This document shows positions 16,860 through 25,693 of a stretch of 64,000 nt of DNA, piece by piece. A program made the position numbers and the translations under genes. Location: positions 1-64,000 of the forward strand of contig NZ_JACOGD010000011.1 in the NCBI RefSeq assembly GCF_014284235.1, in the 5' to 3' direction. The notes beneath the pieces were generated by a model, which worked only from the letters and a program-made list of their open reading frames with translations, was not told the DNA's origin and did no database searches. Position 1 is the stretch's first letter; every line of letters begins with the position of its first letter. The DNA is from Cognatundibacterium curvum (GTDB taxonomy: Bacteria; Pseudomonadota; Gammaproteobacteria; Burkholderiales; Burkholderiaceae_D).

Positions 16860-18599
16860 TTAGCCCTGTTTCTGCCAAACTGCCGGTAAGCTAATCACGC
16901 TGTTGCCATCTGCATTAACTGCATTGGCGGTCGTTGCCCCCAGCCATTGCCAGCGCAGCTCTCCCGCTGGAATGACGGTTTCTGCGCCAGTTCCTGTTCC
17001 GGTTTGCGGTGGTACCGGAAAACGCTCCCCGGCCTGCACATAGGCCTGCTGCGCGGTCACACTCATTGCCGCCCAGCGTTTGCTGCATGGATGACTATTT
17101 GCCAGACTGCTTTGCCAGATACCGGTTTGCGGACAAGTCTGCTCCCCATCACACATCAGTTGTTGCTCCGGTGGCGCGATACAGAGCGCAAGCTGGCGTG
17201 CGACCAGCGGACTCAATGCGGGCTGCTGCAAAGGTATCGCCTTACCCAAATATGACCAGCGGCTGTTGATACGTTGATTCGGGCTTAACTCCCACCAAAA
17301 CATCGCCATGATCGCTTGCTGCATGTCGCTGTCCCAGTCGGTCCATTCATTGGGCATGCCGAGCACTTCACGTTCGAGATAATGACGTGGTGCCAGATGT
17401 TGACTCAGCTCGTGGACGGTGCGCATTTGCCATGGCTTGTCCGCTAAGGCGGGATCAGGCGGTAGCTGCAACAACCAGTAGCCACTGCGCGGCGCTTTAT
17501 AAGGCCAGTAGGCCAAGACCTCGATCGGCTCAGCTGGCAGGGTCATGCCAGGTGGCACGTAATAGCGGGTATTGTTGCGGCTGCTGCCAGGATGTGGCGG
17601 CAGTTTAGGCGGTGGGGTGACCACGGCTTTGGCGGCATTGACCAGGTCTTCTTTATTCCCATTCCAAACCGGCAGTTGAGCCGATGGCAGTGGCAAGACC
17701 TTGTCCAGATTGGGGAATTTGAGATCGGGGTTATGATAGAGCGCGTCGCCTAGGGCGCTATAACGTTCCGAACGGGCAAAGTCGATGAAGTTATGCGTGA
17801 GTGGGTCATCGTGGTGGCTAAAGCTCGACGATAAATAATTAGCGCAGTCTTCACATCCCATTTTGACGCCTTCATGTAATACCTTTAGTGCGCGTTCATT
17901 GTTTTCATCAAGCTCAACTTTTGTTCCAACGATGGTCGCACCAAGTTCATAGGCAGCTTTACCATAGCCCTGCGCAAACGCACATTCCAGCATACGTAAA
18001 CCTGTTTTGCGATTTCCCCAAAAGCCTTCTTGTGGATTGTCGTAAGTGGCACTTAATGCCTTGCCTAAAAAAGTCTGCGCCCCCGGGCTGCCCTTATAGG
18101 CAGCGAGTTCCCAGAATGCATAGGCGCGACTCGCATCACCATTCACGCCAGCGCCGTTTTGATGCAAGCTACCCATCAGATCAAAGGCTGACGGTATGCC
18201 CAGTTGCATGCCTTGCTCCACCAGCCTGACTGCGCGCTCAGGATCGGCAGCGATTTCATATGGTGCATAGCCATCGCCTTCTGTCAGCAAACCAGCCAGA
18301 TTCAGGATGGCTTTCCAGTGCTGTTTGTCTGCGGCCTGTTGCCACAGTTCTGCGGCCTTAGGGTAATTGCGCTGATTGGGTGGCAGATCGCGGCTGGTGA
18401 TGCGCATGCCTTCCTGGAACCAGGCTTCGGCCTGTGGGTCAATCGGCGGCACCTGATCGGCTTCATGCACACATACAAAATCCTGACGATGCGGATCAAA
18501 GGCTTTTAATTCCATATTGCGGGGTAGTGTGGATTTCATAGGGCAGCCAGTCAGAGTGGTGATCAGTAAGCAGCAAAGTAAAATCAGGGTGCGGCGCAT
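16860..18599 (-). CDS. Sel1-repeat lipoprotein, long copy with cysteine-containing C-terminal extension; probable T6SS immunity protein
   Basis: This 579-residue protein shares its first 332 or so residues with the short copy: lipobox Cys19, Sel1 repeats, and the segment LPVWNGNKEDLVNAAKAVVTP. It differs in the block AYELGATIVGTKVELDENNE, where the short copy has ALRLGVTLVGKDKSLDEDYS. After a Pro-rich hinge it carries about 240 further residues with clustered cysteines (LCIAPPEQQLMCDGEQTCPQ and HPCSKRW) and a Trp-rich end (LRWQWLGATT). I do not recognise this extension with confidence; it may be a second binding domain. The gene begins 9 bp after the phospholipase stop, the usual place for an effector's immunity gene. 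The periplasmic location matches the site where Tle5 effectors act. Confidence 0.85.
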   Translation of the reverse strand: MRRTLILLCCLLITTLTGCPMKSTLPRNMELKAFDPHRQDFVCVHEADQVPPIDPQAEAWFQEGMRITSRDLPPNQRNYPKAAELWQQAADKQHWKAILNLAGLLTEGDGYAPYEIAADPERAVRLVEQGMQLGIPSAFDLMGSLHQNGAGVNGDASRAYAFWELAAYKGSPGAQTFLGKALSATYDNPQEGFWGNRKTGLRMLECAFAQGYGKAAYELGATIVGTKVELDENNERALKVLHEGVKMGCEDCANYLSSSFSHHDDPLTHNFIDFARSERYSALGDALYHNPDLKFPNLDKVLPLPSAQLPVWNGNKEDLVNAAKAVVTPPPKLPPHPGSSRNNTRYYVPPGMTLPAEPIEVLAYWPYKAPRSGYWLLQLPPDPALADKPWQMRTVHELSQHLAPRHYLEREVLGMPNEWTDWDSDMQQAIMAMFWWELSPNQRINSRWSYLGKAIPLQQPALSPLVARQLALCIAPPEQQLMCDGEQTCPQTGIWQSSLANSHPCSKRWAAMSVTAQQAYVQAGERFPVPPQTGTGTGAETVIPAGELRWQWLGATTANAVNADGNSVISLPAVWQKQG

Positions 18600-18612
18600 A
18601 GGGTGTCCTTAT
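17592..18612. repeat. Tandem duplication unit, copy A
   Basis: Partner of 15814-16834 (offset 1778, ungapped). The two copies are nearly identical over most of their length, while bases 17778-17955 (matching 16000-16177) differ at many positions. Confidence 0.9.
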
Positions 18613-20657
18613 CCATGACGGAAGCTGATTTGGCGTGTATCTCTGAAGGGGATGACGAAACCTGTGATAGGTTCGCCTTTGAAAACAGAAATATCATTCA
18701 TTTTCATTAGTTGCATCCAATCGTTAAACGCTCTCAAAATGGCTTTTTCAGTGCCATCTCCGCCGTCACAAAAACCAAACCCACCCGTATGCTGCGCCCA
18801 AACCCGCTTGCGTAACTCAGTCGTTTTATCGACATCATTGGTGACCATATTGATTTCACTATCTCCTGCCATGCTGCGCAAATTCATGTTTGCACTACCC
18901 AGTGTGAGGAAGGAATCATCGATCAGCATCAGCTTGCTATGGATATAGACTTGCCGGTAATTCGATGCCGGTTTTGGTAGCGGGCGTCCTTTATTGTGTG
19001 TAATCAGTCTGGCCAATAACACTTTCAGCCCCATGCTTTCAATTTCACCGGTCTTAGGATTTTTGACTGGCTCGCGCACCTGATCTGCGGTTTGCAGCAG
19101 CGCAGGCTTTTGTGGTTCCATGTGTGGACGTTCCATCTGTTCATGCGTACCCAGACTATTCCATCCGGCGAGATCGCGATCATATTGCTTACGCATCGCC
19201 GCAAGCAGTGCTTGCTGTCCACCCTGGCCACCCTGCTCATTGCTGCCCATGCTTTTTCCTTCGCCCAGGCTCCTGACCATGTCATAGGTGCGCGGCACCA
19301 TGCCATCATCTTCTGGCTGGGGAATCACGCAAATCATATGCAGTAAAGTGCATTCCTGATGCTTTTTACCCGCGTCCTGCGCCCATTGGATGAACTTGCT
19401 GCGTTTTTCTTTCAGATGCCTGACCCAGCATTCGTAAAAGAAATACTGGTTTTCGATATACAGGTAATTACGTGCCAGGCCCGCGCTTTGGAAATAAGCA
19501 TTCTTGATGGTTTTGTCGCTTTCTTCCGGCTGGGTACGCACGATTTGTATCACCGAGCCGTTTTTGACTTTGGGCAGTAAGGATGGAAGCGCAGTGTTTT
19601 CTTCAGGATGGGCTTTGCCCCCGGCACGCAACCATGCGCTGAAAAAATTACGATGCACATCTTGTAAAGCCGCACCCTGAATCCGGCTGACATAATCGTG
19701 TAAGGGATCGCGGCTGACAGGACGCCGCTGCCCTAATTGTCGCGCAGTAGCTGATTTCAATGCCCAGTCGGTTTCGCGCAATGACGTATCAAATAAATGC
19801 TCGCTCGTGTCCCAGTAATCGCTGGTGGAATTGAGTCCCATGACATAGCCAGTCGCGGCTTTTCCACCCAGATGCGTATAGTCGATCAGGAGGGTTTTTT
19901 GGTGATGGGTGCCATTTTTAACGATCAGATCATATTCATTGATGAGCCCGGCATGACTAGGCGCGGCGGCGCTGGGCATGTCTTCCGGGCTGGCAGGATC
20001 GCGCAGGTTTTTCAGAATTGCATCAGCATTGTTTTTACGGGAGCGGACTTCCAGATTGGGTATCCGGCCGGCCTGAGCATTCCGCCACCATTGCACACAA
20101 TAGTCCTGGCGCGCCTGTTCCGGGCTAACAGGCGTTTTGCGCATGGCTGTATTGGCTGAAGGCGGCAGTCCAGTCATCGATGACTGCATGGCTGCACCTA
20201 AGGCTATATCTTCGGCGCTGGTATTCGGTGTGCTTAACAAATAACCGCTGCGCTGATCGCCAGTCAGTCCAACTAAATTATTTTGTATGTAACCCGGCAA
20301 ATAGGCATGCCAGACCAGCAGCCTGACCTTGACCCCACGCGCCGCGATCGCAGATAACAAATCTCCATAAGTCTGTCCGCGTGGCCATGCACTGTTCTCT
20401 TTTCGTATCAGTTCCATAGCAGGGTCAAATCCCCAGCAAATCAGATCAACTGTGCTTTGTGCGCGCGCGATGTCACGGGCTATCTCAGAGAACGCCTGCT
20501 GACCGCACATAAAAATATCGAGCTGATTATGAAAAGTGATAGGGTGTTTTGCCTGGTCGCGTTCACAAAACCATTGCACCGTACAGTGTGCGACCCGCTT
20601 TGTCGTGTCGATATGCGTCGTGTTGGCTTGATGGGTTTGCGGTGTGGATGCGCTCAT
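18609..20657 (-). CDS. Phospholipase D-like T6SS effector (Tle5 type)
   Basis: This 682-residue protein has two complete HKD motifs, HxKxxxxD: HQKTLLID at about residues 252-259 and HSKLMLID at about 573-580, the second followed by the usual GSANMNLRSM. The size, the wide separation of the motifs, the absence of a signal peptide and the position right after vgrG match Tle5-class effectors, which cleave phospholipids in the target cell envelope. The second of two adjacent ATGs (20657) has GGAGA at good spacing, and it overlaps the VgrG stop as TGATG. The next genes are the probable immunity lipoproteins. An unrelated cardiolipin synthase role is unlikely given the context and the lack of membrane helices. 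Confidence 0.9.
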   Translation of the reverse strand: MSASTPQTHQANTTHIDTTKRVAHCTVQWFCERDQAKHPITFHNQLDIFMCGQQAFSEIARDIARAQSTVDLICWGFDPAMELIRKENSAWPRGQTYGDLLSAIAARGVKVRLLVWHAYLPGYIQNNLVGLTGDQRSGYLLSTPNTSAEDIALGAAMQSSMTGLPPSANTAMRKTPVSPEQARQDYCVQWWRNAQAGRIPNLEVRSRKNNADAILKNLRDPASPEDMPSAAAPSHAGLINEYDLIVKNGTHHQKTLLIDYTHLGGKAATGYVMGLNSTSDYWDTSEHLFDTSLRETDWALKSATARQLGQRRPVSRDPLHDYVSRIQGAALQDVHRNFFSAWLRAGGKAHPEENTALPSLLPKVKNGSVIQIVRTQPEESDKTIKNAYFQSAGLARNYLYIENQYFFYECWVRHLKEKRSKFIQWAQDAGKKHQECTLLHMICVIPQPEDDGMVPRTYDMVRSLGEGKSMGSNEQGGQGGQQALLAAMRKQYDRDLAGWNSLGTHEQMERPHMEPQKPALLQTADQVREPVKNPKTGEIESMGLKVLLARLITHNKGRPLPKPASNYRQVYIHSKLMLIDDSFLTLGSANMNLRSMAGDSEINMVTNDVDKTTELRKRVWAQHTGGFGFCDGGDGTEKAILRAFNDWMQLMKMNDISVFKGEPITGFVIPFRDTRQISFRHG

Positions 20658-23566
20658 CATGTCTCTCCGGAAGTGGCATTATCAGGTTTCTGCATGAGAG
20701 AACCACGCTGTCCCTGATTCGACAGCTGATGTTCATACACCCTAGCTAATTGGGTGTGAACAGGGATATCAAATACCGTCCCATCACTGAGCCTGATTTG
20801 ATAAGAGGTCGTATCGTTGCTATGGTTTTTGATCAGGATTTGTCCAAACGCATCCGATACACCGCTGGCGATTTTTGTCCCCGATTTATAAACCTGATAG
20901 GGCTCATGGGCGAACGAGCGGCTATGTTGTCCATGTGAAGTCAGATTCAGTAACAGTTCGCTTTCATCAGGCAATGCGATGCGCTGATCGGTCAACGGCA
21001 GCGCTTGATTTTTAGGGCCGCTGCGACGGTGACTGGCCGCATGCACAGTTCTGCTACCCGTCGTGCCGTCCTCAATATTGGTATCGAATTTGGTGTAACT
21101 GCCGCCGCCGTTGATCACGACTTGTTTGGCGCCGGTGATGTGGATGTGGTCGGCGTCGTAGCGGATGTCTAGCTTGGCGAGCAGGTGCAGGTTTTGTTGT
21201 AGCGCCTTGATATCCACATCCCCATTTGCTGCAATCAGTTTCATCCCGGCTTTGTAGGCAAACAGCCGTATCGCCTTGCGTGCACTCGCGAGCAGGCTGT
21301 GGCCGCTGCTGAGGCTGATGTGTTGTTCGGCAGTGATCGCGTGTTGGGCGGCACTGTGTTGTTGGGTGCTGCCAGCGGTGGTGCTGGCGATGCCTGCAGG
21401 ACTGGTGAGCAGGATGTGGGGCTGGCTGAATTCGGGGAAGTGGTTTTGATTTGTGCTGGAGGTATTGCTGGCCTTGTTTGTGTTCGTGTTTGCTGTGCCT
21501 GCGATTTCTGCATTTTGTTGTTCAAGGTCTTGTGCGACCTGAGGCTGATCGCTTGCTTCTTGCGCTCCGGCCTGCTGCGCGGCGTCAGCCAGACTGGCGT
21601 GTAAATTGTGCGCGTGTTGCAGCCGTTGTGCGCTTTCGTTCAGGCTGGTGTGATGTTGCTGGGCCTGGGGTCTTGCTTCGCTGCTGATCAGGATGCCGTC
21701 TTTGGCACGGACAGCGCCGTGGCCGTCGGTGCGTAGTTCAAAGCCTTGGCCGCGTGGGTCTTGCCGTCCACGGTTGTTGTCGATGCGGGTGATGTGTCCG
21801 AGGCTGAGCTGGCTGTGTTGGTGGTCGCTTTTGAGTTGTAGCTGAATTTGTTCGGCGGTGTCGTCGAGGATCAGGTGATTGCTGCGACCGGCACTGGCAT
21901 TGCCGCCGCCGGCTGTGAGTTCGCGGCTGCGCAGGCCGGTCAGGGCTTGCTGACTGGGTAGCTGCCAGGGCGGCAGGTTGTTTTGATTGTGCAGGCTACC
22001 GCTGCAAATCGGTTGATCGGGGTCGCCACCGATAAAGCTGATCAGCACTTCCTGACCGATGCGCGGTATGCTGAGTTGACCAAGCTGATTACCGGCCCAG
22101 GCTTGCGCGACGCGTACCCAGCAACTGCTGTTGTGATTGCGTTTGCCGTAGCGGTCCCAGGGGAACTGGATTTTAATGCGGCCGTAGACGTCGGTGTAGA
22201 GGTTGTTAGCAGCAGTGTCGGGATCGGGGCCGGTCACACGTGCGACTTCGGGGCCTAAGCTGCGTGGCTTGGCTTGTGTCAGTGCGGGGCGCAATATGCA
22301 GTTACTGGGCTGGACGTGGAAGTCGGTTTGGATTTGCCAGAGTCCGGCTTGGTGGTTTGTGTCTACATTCAGCACATGATGCTGCAGATTGTTCTGCAGA
22401 TTGCGCTGCGTATCTTCGCTCACATTTTGCAGGCTGAATGTGGTGTGCAAAATCAGGTATTCGATATTCGCTGCGGCTTGCGGATAGTCAGTGAGCGTAA
22501 AACTCATGCCCGGTGCCAGGCCACGTAAATAGGCGCTGCCCGTTGCGCGCTGGCCGTGCTGACGCCGTTCTTGCAGGCGGATTCTGGCCAGGTAGTCGCC
22601 CTGTGGTTCAGTCTGATTAAGCGCATTGTCACTGCCTGCATTCGGCTGGCTGTAATTGCTGCCTGTATTCGCATCACGCCATAAATACACTTCCTGGTTC
22701 GCATGGCCGGTAGGACGAGCATCGCTGAAGCCCGCATCCAGACTGGCTTCTGGCCGGGTGTAGTCGTAGTCGCGACTCGCGACGCTGCCGCTGGTGAGGC
22801 GGTGTTCGGGACTAAAAGCGTGGATGTAATCGCGGTCGGTCTTGTGACCGGGCGGGTAGTAAGGCAGTGTGACGTAAGCCGCAGACGCACTGCGAAACGC
22901 GGCATTGTGATCGGACAGGATGAGCCGGTGTACGCCTGCGCTGTGTTCGAAATGGTAGTTGATGCCCCATTCCTGCATCAGCCTCACGACAAACTCCAGA
23001 TCGGTCTCGTTGTACTGCACGCAGTAATCACGCAGCGGATAGCGTTCGATTAAACGACGCTCGACTGCAAACGGATAATCGGCTAACACCGCGAGGATGG
23101 TATCGACGGGAGTCTGATTCTGAAACACCTTGCAATCGCTGGAGAGACTCGCGAGATGCAGCCAGGGTTGCAGCGTACATTCAATCACGGCATGGCGGCT
23201 GTCGAGACCGACGAAACGTGCCGCCGTCACGACAGCAGACAACTCACGCACGCCTGCGCCAAGATTCACGACAGCGCCACCAGGCAGACCAGACACAAAG
23301 GAACCCCTGCCTTCGAGTTCAATGTGGCAGGTGATTTCTTTGCCGATCACCTGATCGGGATGGAAGGCGGTGCCAGGTTTTGCGCTTAAACCCAAGTCAG
23401 CAACACCTGTCACGTCACTGCTCTGCAAGCGCAGGGTGTAGCTGAATAAAGTATTGATGCCATCGCTGCCGCACAGGCTCAGAGGACTAAAACCCGCCAG
23501 CCCACCCGCCGTCACCGCCGGACCGGAAATGCTGAGTGCACGCGGGTGGTGGAAGAGTTGGGGCAT
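20657..23566 (-). CDS. vgrG: Type VI secretion tip protein VgrG with C-terminal adaptor-like extension
   Basis: This 969-residue VgrG has an N-terminal gp27-like base (FSYTLRLQSSDVTGV, later YCVQYNETDLEFVVRLMQEW and HLILSDHN-type sequence), a gp5-like OB fold (GRIKIQFPWDRYGKRN, SCWVRVAQAWAGNQLG, PRIGQEVLISFIGGDPDQP), and a DUF2345 beta-helix (GILISSEA, KQVVINGGGSYTK). The beta-helix is interrupted by a Gln/Ala/Asn-rich low-complexity stretch. About 90 further residues form a beta-sandwich-like end (SYQIRLSDGTVFDIPVHTQ), of the kind used to dock a cargo effector. AGGAG lies 8 bases before the ATG at 23566. No T6SS structural genes are nearby, so this is an orphan VgrG island whose cargo is the downstream phospholipase. 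Confidence 0.95.
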   Translation of the reverse strand: MPQLFHHPRALSISGPAVTAGGLAGFSPLSLCGSDGINTLFSYTLRLQSSDVTGVADLGLSAKPGTAFHPDQVIGKEITCHIELEGRGSFVSGLPGGAVVNLGAGVRELSAVVTAARFVGLDSRHAVIECTLQPWLHLASLSSDCKVFQNQTPVDTILAVLADYPFAVERRLIERYPLRDYCVQYNETDLEFVVRLMQEWGINYHFEHSAGVHRLILSDHNAAFRSASAAYVTLPYYPPGHKTDRDYIHAFSPEHRLTSGSVASRDYDYTRPEASLDAGFSDARPTGHANQEVYLWRDANTGSNYSQPNAGSDNALNQTEPQGDYLARIRLQERRQHGQRATGSAYLRGLAPGMSFTLTDYPQAAANIEYLILHTTFSLQNVSEDTQRNLQNNLQHHVLNVDTNHQAGLWQIQTDFHVQPSNCILRPALTQAKPRSLGPEVARVTGPDPDTAANNLYTDVYGRIKIQFPWDRYGKRNHNSSCWVRVAQAWAGNQLGQLSIPRIGQEVLISFIGGDPDQPICSGSLHNQNNLPPWQLPSQQALTGLRSRELTAGGGNASAGRSNHLILDDTAEQIQLQLKSDHQHSQLSLGHITRIDNNRGRQDPRGQGFELRTDGHGAVRAKDGILISSEARPQAQQHHTSLNESAQRLQHAHNLHASLADAAQQAGAQEASDQPQVAQDLEQQNAEIAGTANTNTNKASNTSSTNQNHFPEFSQPHILLTSPAGIASTTAGSTQQHSAAQHAITAEQHISLSSGHSLLASARKAIRLFAYKAGMKLIAANGDVDIKALQQNLHLLAKLDIRYDADHIHITGAKQVVINGGGSYTKFDTNIEDGTTGSRTVHAASHRRSGPKNQALPLTDQRIALPDESELLLNLTSHGQHSRSFAHEPYQVYKSGTKIASGVSDAFGQILIKNHSNDTTSYQIRLSDGTVFDIPVHTQLARVYEHQLSNQGQRGSLMQKPDNATSGET

Positions 23567-23613
23567 GATGGGGCTCCTGGATGGGAAACAGAAATGAATG
23601 CCTGTCATTAAGC

Positions 23614-23711
23614 GACAATTGCTAATTGTCAATAAATCAATGACTTTTATATATTAATTGAGTTTCCAGGCTGGCAGCGCAGCGCTGCGCGCTAACTGAC
23701 AATTGTTTTCA
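23614..23711. promoter_or_regulatory. Palindrome-rich upstream region of the vgrG operon
   Basis: GACAATT-gct-AATTGTC (23614-23630) is a 7-bp-arm inverted repeat; its core GACAATTG recurs at about 23698. A perfect 14-bp palindrome GCGCAGCGCTGCGC lies at 23677-23690. These lie in the 361-bp gap between divergent vgrG and parS. No convincing sigma-70 promoter for vgrG is visible. Function unknown. Confidence 0.35.
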
Positions 23712-23789
23712 ATGTTGCAATTTATCAAGGCCTTGCTTTCCCCTCCGTTGGTGCCAGCCATTTCTAAATCCGCCAGTCCGCAGGCAAGC

Positions 23790-23824
23790 TTGGCCTAAGC
23801 TTGGAAAAAGTCTATAATGAGACT
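23790..23824 (+). promoter_or_regulatory. Candidate promoter and operator of the parST toxin-antitoxin operon
   Basis: TTGGCC (23790-23795) and a perfect TATAAT (23813-23818) are separated by 17 bases, about 110 bases before the antitoxin ATG. AGTCT and AGACT (23809-23813 and 23820-23824) form an inverted repeat around the -10 element, a plausible autorepression site for the Xre-type antitoxin. AAGCTTGG is directly repeated at 23786 and 23797. Confidence 0.5.
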
Positions 23825-23927
23825 TAATTTAATCCAGTATTGGACTTTTATTTGCTGTGAATGTAGCTAAAGCAATGGATGTGCTGTGTTGAGGAGTGTG
23901 TTTGAATAGATGAAAACGGAGGTGAAT

Positions 23928-24455
23928 ATGGCAGTCAGCATGAAAAAAGGTGGCGATAAAATGGGCGGTGGTCCGGTCTTGCCACCGATCTCAGACGTAG
24001 CTGTACGCAGCAAATCTTCATCTGCCACCCCTGCAGCAACAGAAAAAACTTCAGCCAAGGTACTGACGATGCCTTTTCGTGGCAATGTGACCGAAGTGAT
24101 ACACCATATGCGCAATGGGGTCAGTGCTGAACTGGTGCCTGTGATTGCGCGTCAGTTTGGTATGACGCAGGATGGCTTGTTTGAACAATTGCGTCTGCCG
24201 AAAAGCACCATGAAATCCCGCATCAGTAAAAATGGCTTACTGTCCTCTGCTGAGCAGGACAGAATGTACCGTGCTGACAAAGTCTGGAAGCGCGCTTTGA
24301 GTGTGCTGGAAGATGAATCGGCGGCGCGGCAGTGGATACGCGGCGTCAACCGTGCGCTGGGTGGCGAAACGCCTTTATCGCTGCTCGATACCGAGGCAGG
24401 TTATGAGCTGGTGCTCGACACCTTAGGAAGGATAGAGTACGGCGTGGTGTCCTGA
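23928..24455 (+). CDS. ParS/Xre-type antitoxin (MbcA/ParS toxin-binding domain)
   Basis: This 175-residue protein has a disordered, Lys/Ser-rich N-terminus, a helical Xre-like core (VTEVIHHMRNGVSAELVPVI and DGLFEQLRLPKSTMKSRI) and a C-terminal MbcA/ParS toxin-binding (DUF2384-type) domain: RMYRADKVWKRALSVLEDE, ARQWIRGVNRALGGETPLSL, YELVLDTLGRIEYGV. It would neutralise the RES toxin encoded next and repress their shared promoter. GGAGGT is 5 bases before the ATG at 23928, which decides the start over an ATG at 23910. The stop overlaps the toxin ATG by one base (TGATG). Confidence 0.93.
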   Translation: MAVSMKKGGDKMGGGPVLPPISDVAVRSKSSSATPAATEKTSAKVLTMPFRGNVTEVIHHMRNGVSAELVPVIARQFGMTQDGLFEQLRLPKSTMKSRISKNGLLSSAEQDRMYRADKVWKRALSVLEDESAARQWIRGVNRALGGETPLSLLDTEAGYELVLDTLGRIEYGVVS

Positions 24456-24931
24456 TGTCGGCGCAACTGGTCTGGCGTATCGCAAAACATACGCCACAAT
24501 ACCGCGCCGATGATCTGAGTGGCGGTGGTGCCAAGGCAGTCGGCGGGCGCTGGAATGCCAAGGGCAGTGCGGTGGTGTACAGCGCGTCCAGCATTGCACT
24601 CGCAACGCTGGAGACACTGGTGCATCTGGGTGATCAGATCGCGATCCGCAATGCCTTTCTGGTGCAGATCACGATACCGGCTAAAGTCTGGAAAGAACGC
24701 GAAGTGATAGAAGCCAGCGAGCTGGACCCGACCTGGCTGGCCGAGCCACCAGGCTCCGCCAGTATTGATTTTGGTACGCAATGGTTGCAGGGGATGAGTG
24801 CGCCGCTGTTGCTGGTGCCATCCATCATCGTGCCGGAAGAATACAATGTGTTGATTAATCCCGCCCATGCGGCGGCCAGACAAATCAGCGCGACCGTGAA
24901 GCGGCAGTTTATTTACGATCCGCGTTTGTGA
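24455..24931 (+). CDS. RES-domain toxin (ParT/MbcT family)
   Basis: This 158-residue RES-domain protein carries the three family residues: Arg32 in GGRWNAKG, Glu53 in LATLETLVH and Ser123 in LLLVPSIIV, followed by EEYNVLINP. Characterised relatives degrade NAD+ or ADP-ribosylate host enzymes such as Prs, stopping growth when the antitoxin is lost. It is translationally coupled to the antitoxin. Its last 19 bp overlap tail to tail with the convergent TetR gene. The pair borders the RADAR and T6SS stretch; a defence role is possible but not shown. Confidence 0.93.
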   Translation: MSAQLVWRIAKHTPQYRADDLSGGGAKAVGGRWNAKGSAVVYSASSIALATLETLVHLGDQIAIRNAFLVQITIPAKVWKEREVIEASELDPTWLAEPPGSASIDFGTQWLQGMSAPLLLVPSIIVPEEYNVLINPAHAAARQISATVKRQFIYDPRL

Positions 24932-25635
24932 GGCGTTGTATGGGCTTCGGAATTAGCCCCGGACGCCAGCGCACCCGCCCAGAAATCGCGCAGACTGGCC
25001 AGTAATTCCGTCTGAAAATCTGGCCGTATCGGTGCAAATTGCGGTGCCGCCAGAATGCGCTGCAAATACTCGGGATAATCCAGCGTCTGCCACAAGCCGC
25101 GTATCAAGGCGTGGGTACGCAATAGCAATGCGGCTCCGCGTCCCGCTGGCAATTGCAAAGCCTGATCAACGCGCTGACCGGTGCTGACCAGGGTCTGGGT
25201 CAAGGACGTTTTAAATTCCAGCAAATACGCTTCACTCAGATTCTGTTCCAGTACGCTGTAGGCCATCGCATCCAGCCGCAGAAATTCAGGATGCGTCGCG
25301 ATGTATTCGCAGACTTCCTGCAGCAAACCATCCAGTCCTTGCGCCAATGCCGCACTCTCCAGATAGCTGCTGATACGGCGTAGTAAACCATCAAATTCCT
25401 GCGCTAACAGCGCAACAAAAATTTCCTCTTTTGTGCGGAAGTACAGGTAGACCGTGCCTTTTGCGAGGCCGGATGCCTGCGCAATTTGCGCGGCCGAGGG
25501 CAGTTGATGGCTGTCGCGAACAAACAGTTCACGCGCCGCTGCCAGGATGGCGTTGCGGCGTAAGGCTTTATCATCGTCGGACAGGGCTCTTTGCTTCATG
25601 GGTGCGTGAGGGCAGGGGATACAGTGGTCAGACAT
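24913..25635 (-). CDS. TetR-family transcriptional regulator
   Basis: This 240-residue protein has an N-terminal TetR helix-turn-helix: ILAAARELFVRD, AAQIAQASGLAKGTVYLYF, RTKEEIFVALLAQEF (about residues 30-80), then an all-helical ligand domain (about 85-225). It is the third gene of the minus-strand operon SDR / NAD(P)-binding protein / TetR, and two TetR-type palindromes cover the promoter of that operon (27268-27314), so autoregulation is likely. No clear ribosome binding site distinguishes the starts at 25635 and 25599 (MKQRALS). The ligand is unknown. Confidence 0.9.
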   Translation of the reverse strand: MSDHCIPCPHAPMKQRALSDDDKALRRNAILAAARELFVRDSHQLPSAAQIAQASGLAKGTVYLYFRTKEEIFVALLAQEFDGLLRRISSYLESAALAQGLDGLLQEVCEYIATHPEFLRLDAMAYSVLEQNLSEAYLLEFKTSLTQTLVSTGQRVDQALQLPAGRGAALLLRTHALIRGLWQTLDYPEYLQRILAAPQFAPIRPDFQTELLASLRDFWAGALASGANSEAHTTPHKRGS

Positions 25636-25693
25636 TGTAGCTGTTCTGCGCTATAGCCGCAGCCGCAGCGCAATCACAACGCAATCGCAGCGT

